DNA of 63,059 bases from contig NZ_CAHJWJ010000020.1 in NCBI RefSeq assembly GCF_903642285.1, positions 1 to 63,059 on the forward strand, in the 5' to 3' direction. The stretch comes from Sphingomonas bacterium (GTDB lineage: Bacteria > Pseudomonadota > Alphaproteobacteria > Sphingomonadales > Sphingomonadaceae). Of the stretch, positions 1 through 9,682 are shown in pieces. Position 1 is the stretch's first letter. Each line of letters begins with the position of its first letter. The notes under the pieces were generated by a model. It had not been told where the DNA came from. It saw only the letters and a list, made by a program, of their open reading frames with translations, and searched no databases. Position numbers and translations under genes: made by a program.

Positions 1-263
1 CCGTCGCCGCGCCCGCCCGCCCGGCACCGCCCCGCGCCGAACCGCCGCATGGCGGCTGGCGGGTCCAGCTCGGCGCGTTCCGCGACCGGGGCAATGCGGA
101 GGCTTTATGGGCGAAGATGCGCGGGCATATGGCCGGTGCGGAGCCCGCCTACGTCAAGGCGGGTGCGGTCACCCGGCTGCTCGCAGGCGGTTTCGCGAGC
201 AAGGCGGACGCGCAGCGCGCCTGCGCTGCGGCGGGGACGGCGTGCGTGGTGGTCGCGCCTTAA
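1..263 (+). CDS. SPOR-domain protein, 3-prime end only
   Basis: The reading frame enters from the left edge and stops with TAA at 261-263. The visible 86 residues begin with a proline/alanine-rich linker and then show a SPOR-like segment starting WRVQLGAFRDRGNAEAL, ending in CVVVAP. SPOR domains bind denuded peptidoglycan glycan strands, usually at the division septum or cell surface. The N-terminal part, which would tell whether this is a TPR, lipoprotein or FtsN-like protein, lies outside the window. Confidence 0.75.
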   Translation, partial: VAAPARPAPPRAEPPHGGWRVQLGAFRDRGNAEALWAKMRGHMAGAEPAYVKAGAVTRLLAGGFASKADAQRACAAAGTACVVVAP

Positions 264-292
264 CGCTAAAATATACACCATCCTAAGGCTTA

Positions 293-376
293 CCCCGTTC
301 TCCTGCGGAAGCAGGATCCCAGGGTCACAAGCGGCGAAAATCGTTACCCTGGGTTCCTGCGTTCGCAGGAAAACGG
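293..376. repeat. Inverted palindromic repeat pair (REP/BIME type)
   Basis: Two 31-base arms, 293-323 and 346-376, are near-perfect reverse complements with about four mismatches. Each arm contains its own short hairpin (CCTGCGGAAGCAGG on the left, CCTGCGTTCGCAGG on the right). It sits between convergent genes (SPOR gene end at 263, serB end at 389), so it may also terminate both transcripts. Related elements are widespread in sphingomonad intergenic DNA. Confidence 0.7.
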
Positions 377-388
377 TCCCGCCGGACG

Positions 389-1273
389 TCAGCCCACCCC
401 CGCCCAATCCGCCCGACAAATCCCCTGCGCGTAAAGCAGTGTCGACAGGTCGCCATGATCGATCCGCGCGCCCGCCGCCGCGGCGACGATCGGCTTGGCC
501 CGATACGCCACCCCGAGCCCCGCCAAGGCGATCATCGCGAGGTCGTTGGCACCATCGCCGACCACCATCGTAGCCGCCGCATCGATCCCGAGCGACGCGC
601 GCTCTTCCACCACCGTGCGCGCCTTGGTTCCCGAATCGACGATCGGCCTGGCGACCGCGCCCGTCAGCCGCCCGTCCGCGATCAGCAGTTCGTTCGCGAT
701 CACCCGGTCGAACCCGATCCGTTCGCCCACCGGTCCGGCGAAGCGCGTGAAGCCGCCGGAGACCAGCACCGTGCGGCACCCCCGCGCCTTCATCGTCCGC
801 ACCAGTGCGACCGCACCCGGCATGATCCGCACCCGCTCCACCAGGCAGCGATCGATAACGTCGTCCGCCAATCCCGCCAATAGCGCAACCCGCGCGTCCA
901 GCGCGGCAGCGAAGTCCAGCTCGCCGCGCATCGCCGCTTCGGTCACAGCCGCGACTTGCGGCTTGATCCCGGCATAATCCGCCAGTTCGTCGATGCATTC
1001 GACGGTGATCATCGTCGAATCCATGTCGGCGATCAGCAACGCCTTTTCCCGGCCGACGACGGGTTGAACGATGATATCGACGCCGGCGAACGCATGCTCC
1101 AGCGCGGACCGCGCCGCGGCCGGATCGCCCGCGAAGCCGATATCCGCTGCGCGATCTGCGTCCAGCCACGACGTTCCGCTGGGCGCGCAACCCGCCGCCG
1201 CCAGCCGATCCGCCGCCGCCGACGAATCGCCCGCCGTCAGCGAATCCGATGCTATCAGCGTCGCAATGAACAA
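389..1273 (-). CDS. serB: Phosphoserine phosphatase SerB
   Basis: Hydrolyses O-phosphoserine to serine, the last step of serine synthesis; HAD-superfamily cytosolic enzyme. The nucleophile motif DMDST is at residues 83-87, with IVDSGTKA and the metal motif GDGANDLAM further on. The N-terminal 80 residues match the ACT-like part of long SerB proteins. I chose the TTG at 1273, which gives 294 residues beginning LFIATLIA, the usual family start. An ATG at 1300 would add nine residues. Either start overlaps the divergent miaA start (1266), so the two genes have no intergenic promoter space. Confidence 0.93.
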   Translation of the reverse strand: MFIATLIASDSLTAGDSSAAADRLAAAGCAPSGTSWLDADRAADIGFAGDPAAARSALEHAFAGVDIIVQPVVGREKALLIADMDSTMITVECIDELADYAGIKPQVAAVTEAAMRGELDFAAALDARVALLAGLADDVIDRCLVERVRIMPGAVALVRTMKARGCRTVLVSGGFTRFAGPVGERIGFDRVIANELLIADGRLTGAVARPIVDSGTKARTVVEERASLGIDAAATMVVGDGANDLAMIALAGLGVAYRAKPIVAAAAGARIDHGDLSTLLYAQGICRADWAGVG

Positions 1274-2192
1274 GGCCCATCTCCCCAAGGTCGCGCTCAT
1301 CGCAGGGCCGACCGCGAGCGGCAAGTCCGCACTGGCGATGGATATCGCCGAGCGCATGGGCGGCATTGTCATCAACGCGGACGCCAGCCAGGTCTACCGC
1401 GACCTGCGCATCCTGACCGCCCGCCCCTCGCCCGCCGACGAGCGCCGCGTCCCGCACCGGCTGTTCGGCCATGTCGACGGCGCGGATACGGCCTATTCCG
1501 CTGCACGCTGGGCGGCGGAAGCGCGAGCCGTCATCGACGAGACGGTCGCGGCCGGGCGGCTGCCCGTGGTCGTCGGCGGCACCGGGATGTATCTGCGTAC
1601 CTTGCTCGACGGCATCGCGCCGGTGCCCGCGATCGATCCCGCGATCCGCGACGCCGTGCGCGCGTTGCCCGTCGCCGAAGCATATGCGCTGCTGACGGTC
1701 GAGGACCCGCCCGCCGCGGCCCGCCTCGCTCCCGCCGACACGGCGCGGGTCGCCCGCGCGCTGGAGGTCGTACGATCGACCGGCCGGCCGCTGGCGACGT
1801 GGCAGGCGGAGCGGGTCGGCGGGATCGGCGACTCGATCGACCTGCGCGCGGTTGTGCTGCTGCCCGACCCAAGGGTTTTGGCCGACCGGATCGACGCGCG
1901 CGCTGCGGCGATGTTTGCGGAGGGCGCGGTGGCGGAGGTCGTGGCGCTGCTGGCACGGCCGAATATCGATCCCGTCGCGCCCGTCCGCCGCGCGATCGGC
2001 GTGGCGGCAATCGGCGCGTTGCTCGCCGGAGCCCTGTCCGAGCGCGAGACCCTGTCGTCGCTTCAGCACGATACGCGTCGATATGCGAAGCGACAGGCGA
2101 CGTGGTTCCGCAATCAAACACCGGCAGGATGGCTTCGTTCGATAGAAAACAATGATATAAACCGTGTTATTGGTGTTTTATTACGAGATTGA
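1266..2192 (+). CDS. miaA: tRNA dimethylallyltransferase MiaA
   Basis: Adds a dimethylallyl group to A37 of tRNAs that read codons beginning with U. The 308-residue product starts MNKAHLPKVALIAGPTASGK, with the P-loop GPTASGKS near residue 15, the conserved DASQVYR segment near 40, and VVVGGTGMYLRTL near 100. It is divergent from serB and the start codons overlap by eight bases. Length and motif order are normal for the family. Confidence 0.95.
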   Translation: MNKAHLPKVALIAGPTASGKSALAMDIAERMGGIVINADASQVYRDLRILTARPSPADERRVPHRLFGHVDGADTAYSAARWAAEARAVIDETVAAGRLPVVVGGTGMYLRTLLDGIAPVPAIDPAIRDAVRALPVAEAYALLTVEDPPAAARLAPADTARVARALEVVRSTGRPLATWQAERVGGIGDSIDLRAVVLLPDPRVLADRIDARAAAMFAEGAVAEVVALLARPNIDPVAPVRRAIGVAAIGALLAGALSERETLSSLQHDTRRYAKRQATWFRNQTPAGWLRSIENNDINRVIGVLLRD

Positions 2193-2264
2193 TGGTTGAC
2201 CTGACATTTTTTGACGGCTAGCGCGCTCGCTCTGGACAACGTTAGCCACTTTTGGAGCATCATC

Positions 2265-4022
2265 GTGACCGAACGCAGTGGAGCCGATATCCTCGTCGAG
2301 GCGCTTGTCGATCTCGGCGTCGAGGTCGTCTTCGGCTATCCCGGCGGCGCGGTGCTGCCGATCTACGACGCGCTGTTCCGCCACAATGTCGCGGGCGGCC
2401 GCCTGCGCCACATCCTCGTCCGCCACGAACAGGCCGCGACCCACGCTGCGGAGGGCTATGCGCGATCGACCGGCAAGCCCGGCGTCGTGCTGGTTACGAG
2501 CGGTCCCGGTGCGACCAATGCGGTGACGGGGATCACCGATGCGCTGATGGACTCGATCCCGATGGTCGTCATCACCGGCCAGGTGCCGACCGCGCTGATC
2601 GGCACCGATGCGTTCCAGGAGGCGGACACCGTCGGCATCACGCGCCACTGCAGCAAGCATAATTACCTCGTGAAGGACCCGGCGCGCCTCGGTTCGGTGA
2701 TCCACGAGGCGTTTCACATCGCGACCTCGGGCCGTCCCGGTCCGGTTGTGGTCGATGTGCCCAAGGACGTGCAGGTCGCGACGGCACGCTACACGAAGCC
2801 CGGCCCGATCCAGCACAAGACGTATCGCCCCCAGGTCAAGGCCGATCGCGGTGCGGTCGAGCAGCTGGTCGACATGCTCGCCGCCGCCGAGCGGCCGGTC
2901 CTCTACACCGGCGGCGGCGTCATAAATTCGGGGCCGGGCGCGAGCCAGCTGCTGTGCGAACTCGCCCGGCTCACCGGCGCGCCCGTCACCTCGACGCTGA
3001 TGGGCCTGGGCGCGTTCCCCGCCTCCAGCCCGCAATGGCTCGGCATGCTCGGCATGCACGGGACGTACGAGGCGAACATGGCGATGAACCAGGCCGATCT
3101 GGTGGTCGCGCTGGGCAGCCGGTTCGACGACCGCGTGACCGGGCGGCTCGACGCGTTCAGCCCGCACAGCCGCAAGGTGCACGTCGATATCGACCGTTCG
3201 TCGATCAACAAGACGGTGCGGATCGACCTGCCGATCGTCGCGGATGTCGGCCACGCGCTGGAGGATGCGGTCCGCATCTGGAAGTCGCGCCAGCACCCGA
3301 AGCCCGACACGACCGACTGGTGGAACCGCATCGCCGGCTGGCGCGCACGCGGCTGCCTCGATTTCCCCGAGGACGGCGTCGCGATCATGCCGCAGCGCGC
3401 GGTGCGCGCCTTGTGGGCGGCGGCGCATACCCGCAATCCGATCATCACGACCGAGGTCGGTCAGCACCAGATGTGGGCCGCGCAGCATTTCGGGTTCGAG
3501 TTGCCGAACAAATGGCTGACGAGCGGTGGTCTCGGCACGATGGGCTACGGCCTGCCGGCGGCGATCGGCGCGCAGCTCGGCAATCCGAACGCGCTCGTGA
3601 TCGACATCGCCGGCGAGGCATCGATCCAGATGAATATCCAGGAACTGGCGACCGCGAAGCAGTACCGGCTGCCGGTCAAGATCTTCATCCTGAACAACGA
3701 ATATATGGGCATGGTCCGCCAGTGGCAGGAACTGACGTACGAAAGCCGCTATGCGGAGAGCTATTCGGACAGCCTGCCCGATTTCGTGAAGCTGGGCGAG
3801 GCCTATGGCTGGAAGGGCATCCGCATCTCCGCGCCGGGCGAACTGGACGACGGCATCGCGGACATGCTCGCGCATGACGGCCCGGCGATCGTCGATTGCC
3901 GCGTCGCGCAGCTCGCCAACTGCTTCCCGATGATCCCATCGGGTGCCGCGCATACCGACATGATCCTCCAGGCGAACGAAGTGTCGGGCACGATGGACGA
4001 CGAAGCGAAGGCGCTGGTGTGA
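2265..4022 (+). CDS. ilvB: Acetolactate synthase large subunit
   Basis: Thiamine-diphosphate enzyme making acetolactate or acetohydroxybutyrate, the first common step of valine, leucine and isoleucine synthesis. I place the start at GTG 2265, preceded by GGAG at 2253-2256, giving 585 residues beginning with TERSGADILVEAL. The N-terminal GYPGGAVLPIYDAL with the catalytic-type glutamate in RHEQAA, and the cofactor region DIAGEASIQMNIQE through ILNN, are clear. The metal-binding motif reads GEA where GDA or GDG is more common. The stop overlaps the start of a small membrane ORF (TGATG); ilvN and ilvC follow. Confidence 0.95.
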   Translation: MTERSGADILVEALVDLGVEVVFGYPGGAVLPIYDALFRHNVAGGRLRHILVRHEQAATHAAEGYARSTGKPGVVLVTSGPGATNAVTGITDALMDSIPMVVITGQVPTALIGTDAFQEADTVGITRHCSKHNYLVKDPARLGSVIHEAFHIATSGRPGPVVVDVPKDVQVATARYTKPGPIQHKTYRPQVKADRGAVEQLVDMLAAAERPVLYTGGGVINSGPGASQLLCELARLTGAPVTSTLMGLGAFPASSPQWLGMLGMHGTYEANMAMNQADLVVALGSRFDDRVTGRLDAFSPHSRKVHVDIDRSSINKTVRIDLPIVADVGHALEDAVRIWKSRQHPKPDTTDWWNRIAGWRARGCLDFPEDGVAIMPQRAVRALWAAAHTRNPIITTEVGQHQMWAAQHFGFELPNKWLTSGGLGTMGYGLPAAIGAQLGNPNALVIDIAGEASIQMNIQELATAKQYRLPVKIFILNNEYMGMVRQWQELTYESRYAESYSDSLPDFVKLGEAYGWKGIRISAPGELDDGIADMLAHDGPAIVDCRVAQLANCFPMIPSGAAHTDMILQANEVSGTMDDEAKALV

Positions 4023-4213
4023 TGGCAACGCTACAAGCTCAAGCGTGGCTCATGATCCTAGTGGCTGTGTTTTGCGGCATCAGGACATATCGTGATTTGG
4101 CCAGCGGTGACGTGAAGTGGGGAATAATTTCTCTTCTGGCTACAATTGCGGCCCTAATTGTAGTTTGCTTGCCGGTCCCGACCCACGCGGTCAAAATCGA
4201 TCTTCCCAGGTAA
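4022..4213 (+). CDS. Small two-span membrane protein between ilvB and ilvN
   Basis: A 63-residue ORF whose ATG overlaps the ilvB stop (TGATG) and which ends three bases before ilvN. It has hydrophobic stretches near residues 8-20 and 32-50 (IISLLATIAALIVVCLPVP) and a short polar loop. Base composition and codon use are visibly more AT-rich than the flanking ilv genes. I do not recognise it. Its placement would couple its translation to ilvB; it may be a recent acquisition that keeps the operon intact. Confidence 0.6.
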   Translation: MATLQAQAWLMILVAVFCGIRTYRDLASGDVKWGIISLLATIAALIVVCLPVPTHAVKIDLPR

Positions 4214-4216
4214 ACC

Positions 4217-4732
4217 ATGCACATCACGCAGGAAAAGGCCGAGCGGCATACGCTCGCGGTCGTCGTCGACAACGAGCCGGGGATCCTCGCGCGGATCGCC
4301 GGGCTGTTCACCGCGCGCGGCTATAATATCGAAAGCCTGACGGTCAGCGAGGTTACCGCGGACAAGGCGGTCAGCCGGATCACGATTGTCACCAGCGCCT
4401 CGCCTTCGGTGCTGGAACAGGTCGTCGCGCAGCTCGACCGGCTGATCCCCGTGCACACCGTCACCGACCTGACCACCGCCGGCCCGCATGTCGAACGCGA
4501 GCTGGCGCTGGTGAAGGTGGCGGGCACGGGCGACCACCGGATCGAAGCGCTTCGCCTCGCCGAGGTGTATCGTGCGCGGGTGCTGGATGCGACCACATCG
4601 AGTTTCGTGTTCGAGGTGACGGGCGGTCGCGGCAAGATCGATACGTTCGTCGCGCTGATGGCGGAGGTCGGCCTGGTCGAGGTCGCCCGCACCGGCATCG
4701 TCGCGATCGCGCGGGGACGCGGGGCGGCCTGA
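4217..4732 (+). CDS. ilvN: Acetolactate synthase small (regulatory) subunit
   Basis: A 171-residue regulatory partner of the IlvB catalytic subunit that confers feedback inhibition by valine. The N-terminal ACT domain reads TLAVVVDNEPGILARIAGLF with RGYNIESLTV, and the C-terminal half has FEVTGGRGKIDTFV, all standard for IlvN/IlvH. It lies in the ilv operon downstream of ilvB and upstream of ilvC. Some annotations would call it ilvH. Confidence 0.95.
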   Translation: MHITQEKAERHTLAVVVDNEPGILARIAGLFTARGYNIESLTVSEVTADKAVSRITIVTSASPSVLEQVVAQLDRLIPVHTVTDLTTAGPHVERELALVKVAGTGDHRIEALRLAEVYRARVLDATTSSFVFEVTGGRGKIDTFVALMAEVGLVEVARTGIVAIARGRGAA

Positions 4733-4736
4733 AATT

Positions 4737-5907
<1,171 letters not shown>

Positions 5908-6214
5908 GCGTGCCGACAAAGAACGGCCCAGCGGCCGTCCGCCCGACCGAGGATGTCAGGGAGCTTCACTTCGCTCCACCGACGCATGGTCGAGCGGCAC
6001 ACCGTCCGAATTGAGTATGCCATCGCCCACGCTATCGGCATCCGCGAGGAATGGCGAATGCCAATCTGCGCGAGCGTGCCTGGGCCGGCCGCCGAGCTTG
6101 TCGCGCCCTGCGATCGGCCAAAGTGCCGCCGGAAACGCAGCATTGCCGATTTCCGCGGTTACCGCCGCGATCGAAGGCGGCTAGTCCGCACGTCGTCAAC
6201 AGGGAGATATCTTC
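5908..6214. other. Non-coding interval after ilvC with a short hairpin
   Basis: This 307-base interval has no ORF with coding character. The only clear structure is ACGGCC-CAGC-GGCCGT at 5923-5938, a six-pair hairpin just after the ilvC stop, which may act as a weak terminator although no U-tract follows. The end of the interval carries the ribosome binding region of the YceI gene (AGGGAGATATCTTC). Confidence 0.5.
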
Positions 6215-6850
6215 ATGCGCACTGTCCTCACCACCGCTTTCGCCGCCACGCTGGCATTGTCCTGCGCCGGTGCCGCCCCGCTCGCCGCGCAGATGGCGAT
6301 GCCCGATCAGCTCCATGGCAACGGTTCGCCGACGGACGTCGCCGCCGGCACCTATGCCGTCGAGCCCAACCACACCCAGGTGACGTTCAGCGTCAGCCAC
6401 ATGGGCATCTCGCCGTTCGCGGGTACCTTTTCGGGCGGCAGCGGCATTCTGACGGTCGATCCCGCCAAGCCGGACAGCGCAACGGTCACGGTCACGATTC
6501 CGACCAGGAGCGTCCAGACCACCAGCAGCAAGCTGACCGAGGAATTGAACAGCGCCGACTGGCTAGACACCGCGAAATATCCCGATGCGGTCTTCAAATC
6601 GACCGCGGTTCATACCCGGGGGCCCGGTGCCATGATCGAGGGTATGTTGACGCTCCACGGCGTGACCAAGCCCGTCGCCTTATATGCTCGCTTCTTCGGT
6701 GCCGGCACCAACCCGATGAGCAAGAAGGCGTCGGTCGGCTTTCTCGGTCGGATCACGATCAAGCGGTCGGACTTCGGCGTCACCAAATATGTCCCGATGG
6801 TGTCGGACGATACCGTGCTGATCGTCAATGCGGCGTTCGAGAAGCAGTGA
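6215..6850 (+). CDS. YceI-family periplasmic protein
   Basis: A 211-residue secreted protein with a signal peptide (MRTVLTTAFAATLALSCAGA, cleavage near AAPLAAQ). The mature part has the YceI signature: GTYAVEPNHTQVTFSVSHMG, then FSGGSGILTVDPAKPDSATV and KYPDAVFKSTAV. Members form a lipocalin-like barrel that binds isoprenoid-type lipids, but the cellular role is usually unknown. It has a good GGGAGATAT ribosome site. It lies upstream of the leuA regulatory region on the same strand. Confidence 0.9.
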   Translation: MRTVLTTAFAATLALSCAGAAPLAAQMAMPDQLHGNGSPTDVAAGTYAVEPNHTQVTFSVSHMGISPFAGTFSGGSGILTVDPAKPDSATVTVTIPTRSVQTTSSKLTEELNSADWLDTAKYPDAVFKSTAVHTRGPGAMIEGMLTLHGVTKPVALYARFFGAGTNPMSKKASVGFLGRITIKRSDFGVTKYVPMVSDDTVLIVNAAFEKQ

Positions 6851-6899
6851 ACGACGACACGCCGCCGGAAGGCATGCCCGTCCGGCGGTATGACCGCAC

Positions 6900-6929
6900 T
6901 GGACAAGCTGCGTCGCGACCGGGTAATAT
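6900..6929 (+). promoter_or_regulatory. Predicted promoter of the leuA leader
   Basis: A strong sigma-70-like promoter: TGGACA at 6900-6905, an 18-base spacer, and TAATAT at 6924-6929. The expected transcription start, about seven bases after the -10, falls at 6936-6937, exactly on the A of the leader-peptide ATG. This would make the leader mRNA leaderless, as described for trpL in Sinorhizobium. It is predicted from sequence only. Confidence 0.65.
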
Positions 6930-6936
6930 TATCCAT

Positions 6937-6981
6937 ATGACGCGTCGCCGCCTCTCGTTCCTTCGACTTACGCGCCCTTAG
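6937..6981 (+). CDS. Leucine leader peptide (14 residues)
   Basis: ATG at 6937 through TAG at 6979-6981 encodes MTRRRLSFLRLTRP. It has leucine codons at positions 6, 9 and 11 (CTC, CTT, CTT) and five arginines, no ribosome binding site, and begins at the predicted transcription start. Its stop codon lies inside the 5-prime arm of a terminator hairpin. A ribosome stalled at the last leucine codon (6967-6969) would cover that arm and let transcription enter leuA. The leucine content is modest, so the amino acid sensed is an inference from position upstream of leuA. Confidence 0.65.
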   Translation: MTRRRLSFLRLTRP

Positions 6982-7033
6982 GCGCGCCGTTCGACCGTGC
7001 GGGTGACCCCGCACACCGCGCCTGAGGGTTTTT
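6975..7033 (+). terminator. leuA attenuator terminator
   Basis: CCCTTAGGCGCG (6975-6986) pairs with CGCGCCTGAGGG (7017-7028) over 12 base pairs with one G-U, directly followed by TTTTT (7029-7033). An inner hairpin GTGCGGG/CCCGCAC (6997-7003 with 7008-7014) closes the loop. A competing hairpin CGCGCC-CTTA-GGCGCG at 6971-6986 uses the same 5-prime arm. The structure lies between the leader stop and the leuA start, as expected for ribosome-mediated attenuation. Confidence 0.75.
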
Positions 7034-7065
7034 GCCGCTCCCGAATTTGCCGAGAGACCAAAACC

Positions 7066-8724
7066 ATGCTGCGCGATCCTTCGTCCAAATACCGTCCTTT
7101 CCCCCCGATCGACCTGCCCGACCGCCAATGGCCTTCGCGGACCATCGTCAAGGCACCGCATTGGCTCTCCACCGATCTGCGCGACGGCAACCAGGCGCTG
7201 ATCGATCCGATGGATGCGGAAAAGAAGACTCGGCTGTTCGATCTGCTGGTCAAGATCGGATTGAAGGAGATCGAGGTCGGCTTCCCGAGCGCCGGCGCGA
7301 CCGATTTCGACTTCATCGCCAGCCTCGTCGCCTCCGATCGCGTTCCCGACGACGTCACGATCCAGATCCTGACCCAATCGCGCCGCGACCTGATCGAAAC
7401 CAGTTTCGCCAGCCTGGACGGCGCGAAGACCGCGATCGTGCATCTGTACAACGCGGTCAGCCCCGCCTGGCGCAACATCGTGTTCGGCATGAGCCGCACG
7501 GAGGTGAAGCAGATCGCGATCGACGGTGCCAAGGTGCTGCGCGACGAGGCGGCGAAGCGGCCGGGTACCGACTGGCGGTTCGAATACAGCCCGGAGACCT
7601 TCTCCACCGCCGAACTCGATTTCTCGGTCGAGGTCTGCGAGGCGGTCATGGACGTCCTCCGGCCGACCCCCGAACGCCCGCTGATCCTGAACCTTCCCGC
7701 CACCGTCGAATGCGCGACGCCGAACGTGTATGCCGATCAGATCGAATGGTTCGGGCGGCATATCCGCAACCGCGACGCCGTCCTGCTGTCGCTTCATACG
7801 CACAACGACCGCGGGACCGGCGTCGCCGCGGCCGAGCTTGGCCTGATGGCGGGCGCGGACCGGATCGAAGGATGCCTACTCGGCAATGGCGAGCGCACGG
7901 GCAATTGCGATCTGGTGACGCTGGCGCTGAACATGTACACGCAAGGCGTCGATCCGGCGCTCGATCTGTCCGACATCGATGCGGTCGTCAACACCGTCAC
8001 CTATTGCACCAACCTGCCCGTCCACCCGCGCACGCCCTATGCGGGGGAACTGGTCTTCACCGCGTTTTCGGGCAGCCATCAGGACGCGATCAAGAAGGGT
8101 TTCACCGCGCAAGGAGCGCGCAACGATACGCTGTGGGAGGTTCCCTACCTCCCGATCGACCCCGCCGATCTCGGCCGCAGCTACGAAGCCGTGATCCGGG
8201 TCAATTCGCAATCCGGCAAGGGCGGGGTCGCCTGGGTGATCGAACAGGACAAGGGGCTGAAACTGCCCAAGCGGCTGCAGGCCGATTTCAGCCGCCACGT
8301 CCAGGCGATGGCCGACGAGACCAGCCGCGAACTGAACGCCGTGGACATCTGGAGCCGGTTCGAAGCCACCTATCTGCCGCGCGCCGCCGACCGTTTCGTG
8401 CTGCGCGACTACGAGGAAAGCGGCACCGCCGGCCAGCGCCTGTTCGTCGGCCGCGTTGCGGTGGACGGCGAGGAACGATCGATCGCCGGGCGCGGCAACG
8501 GCCTGATTTCGGGCGTAATCGCCGCGCTCGGCGATAGCACCGGGCCGGTGCTCGACGTCGTCGATTACAGCGAACACGCGATCGGCCACGGCGCGGACGC
8601 ACAGGCCGCGGCCTATGTCGAATGCCGGACGGCGGAGGGGCGGACGGTGTTCGGTGTGGGGCTGGACACCGACATCGCGACCGCCAGCGTGCGCGCGGTG
8701 CTGAGCGCGGCGAACCGGGTGTAA
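7066..8724 (+). CDS. leuA: 2-isopropylmalate synthase
   Basis: Condenses acetyl-CoA with 2-oxoisovalerate, the committed step of leucine synthesis. The 552-residue form belongs to the long LeuA type. The catalytic-domain motif [16 protein letters not shown] is near residue 38, metal ligands HTHNDRG are near residue 245, and a C-terminal regulatory domain with [18 protein letters not shown] follows the SGKGGVAWV junction. Start ATG 7066 follows the attenuator. Feedback inhibition by leucine is expected from the family, and transcription is likely attenuated by the upstream leader. Confidence 0.97.
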   Translation: MLRDPSSKYRPFPPIDLPDRQWPSRTIVKAPHWLSTDLRDGNQALIDPMDAEKKTRLFDLLVKIGLKEIEVGFPSAGATDFDFIASLVASDRVPDDVTIQILTQSRRDLIETSFASLDGAKTAIVHLYNAVSPAWRNIVFGMSRTEVKQIAIDGAKVLRDEAAKRPGTDWRFEYSPETFSTAELDFSVEVCEAVMDVLRPTPERPLILNLPATVECATPNVYADQIEWFGRHIRNRDAVLLSLHTHNDRGTGVAAAELGLMAGADRIEGCLLGNGERTGNCDLVTLALNMYTQGVDPALDLSDIDAVVNTVTYCTNLPVHPRTPYAGELVFTAFSGSHQDAIKKGFTAQGARNDTLWEVPYLPIDPADLGRSYEAVIRVNSQSGKGGVAWVIEQDKGLKLPKRLQADFSRHVQAMADETSRELNAVDIWSRFEATYLPRAADRFVLRDYEESGTAGQRLFVGRVAVDGEERSIAGRGNGLISGVIAALGDSTGPVLDVVDYSEHAIGHGADAQAAAYVECRTAEGRTVFGVGLDTDIATASVRAVLSAANRV

Positions 8725-8754
8725 CGTCAGCGACTTATACCGCGGAAGTGGAGG

Positions 8755-8787
8755 AAGTGGAGGCGTGCCATGCCCCATCCTCCACTT
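8755..8787 (+). terminator. Hairpin downstream of leuA
   Basis: AAGTGGAGG at 8755-8763 pairs perfectly with CCTCCACTT at 8779-8787 across a 15-base loop, 30 bases after the leuA stop. There is no U-tract, so it is only a candidate terminator or 3-prime stabiliser. Confidence 0.4.
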
Positions 8788-9018
8788 CGCGCGAAAGACG
8801 CGCGCAAAGGCCATTGAGGATGTCGACGATTGGAAAGAGCGCGGCGGTTACGACGCAAGCTGTGGCATGGAACGGGCGTTGTAGGACAGGGTTGGCGCTC
8901 GCTTTTGCACCAATTGAGTTAGGATTTGCTGATCAGCTAACGGCAATTTTCGCCCACATCCGGTAGTCGCTGTGCGAAAGGCGTTGCCCGACAGCGGTCA
9001 GTGGTTCAGCTTGCCCAT

Positions 9019-9264
9019 ATGAGTGAAGGCTATCGGGGCGGCGGCACGACAGGCGGCAAATGGGGTTGTGCCCTTGCCGCTGTGTTCGGCGTGCCCGTTT
9101 TCGGCCTGTCGGTTCTTGTAGCCAGTCTGGGCGACTGCATGCCCGACGTGCAGTGTCACCGGGGCTTCTGGCTTGGAGTCATCCTCCCGACTGCTGGGGT
9201 TACAGTTCCGATAGGCTTCGGTGTCCGTTGGTTAGTAAACCGATGGCGAGGTGATGACCGCTAA
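9019..9264 (+). CDS. Small membrane protein of unknown function
   Basis: An 81-residue ORF starting MSEGYRGGGTTGGKWG. One hydrophobic segment lies near residues 16-34 (ALAAVFGVPVFGLSVLVAS) and another near 52-70 (GVILPTAGVTVPIGFGV), with four cysteines or aromatic residues in the connecting loop (GDCMPDVQCHRGFW). No family recognised. The start lacks a clear ribosome site, and a GTG at 9001 would add six residues. It and the next ORF are more AT-rich than their surroundings. Confidence 0.45.
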   Translation: MSEGYRGGGTTGGKWGCALAAVFGVPVFGLSVLVASLGDCMPDVQCHRGFWLGVILPTAGVTVPIGFGVRWLVNRWRGDDR

Positions 9265-9324
9265 CGCCCAGTTGCAGACATCGCCCGTACTATCGTAAGA
9301 TGACAATTAGCGGGAGATTGGGAT

Positions 9325-9645
9325 GTGAGGCACCGATTGATAGGCATCAGCGCTGTAGGTGCTGCCGTCTTCACGATTATTTTCTTCGTACTTTTTTATA
9401 CGCCGGAGGCGGCTTGGGTCCGAACACACCCAATCGGTGAGAGGGTATCTTACGAGCCATTCCAAGCTGCGCTTTCAGAATGCTTGAAGAATAACGATCC
9501 CAGCGCGTATCCGGAATTTGCGAAAACCGGTCAATACTAGATTAGCGGATGGTTTGTGCCCGAAAGTCCTGAGAGAGTCAAAGTCAGTTTCTGTATGGGT
9601 CCCAAGGATTGGATTATCATACCAGTCCACCTGAACACGCTCTAA
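9325..9645 (+). pseudogene. Small membrane-anchored protein interrupted by an amber codon
   Basis: GTG at 9325, with GGGAG eight bases upstream, opens an ORF with one N-terminal transmembrane or signal segment (GISAVGAAVFTIIFFVLFY) and a polar domain. It stops at TAG 9538-9540 after 71 residues. The same frame then continues for 34 more sense codons that look protein-like (GWFVPESPERVKVSFCMG and so on) before TAA at 9643-9645. Either this is a recent nonsense mutation or the 71-residue product is functional. Family unknown. Confidence 0.5.
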
Positions 9646-9682
9646 CAATGCATGCAAACGTCCGCTTTCCGCCAAACCACGC

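Noticed and set aside
105..2117. A 670-codon open frame on the minus strand across serB and miaA
   Set aside because: It is antisense or out of frame to two well-supported genes, is arginine-rich low-quality sequence, and arises from high GC content.
2181..4028. A 615-codon minus-strand frame opposite ilvB
   Set aside because: Composition is dominated by Arg, His and Asp as expected for the antisense of a GC-rich gene; no domain is seen.
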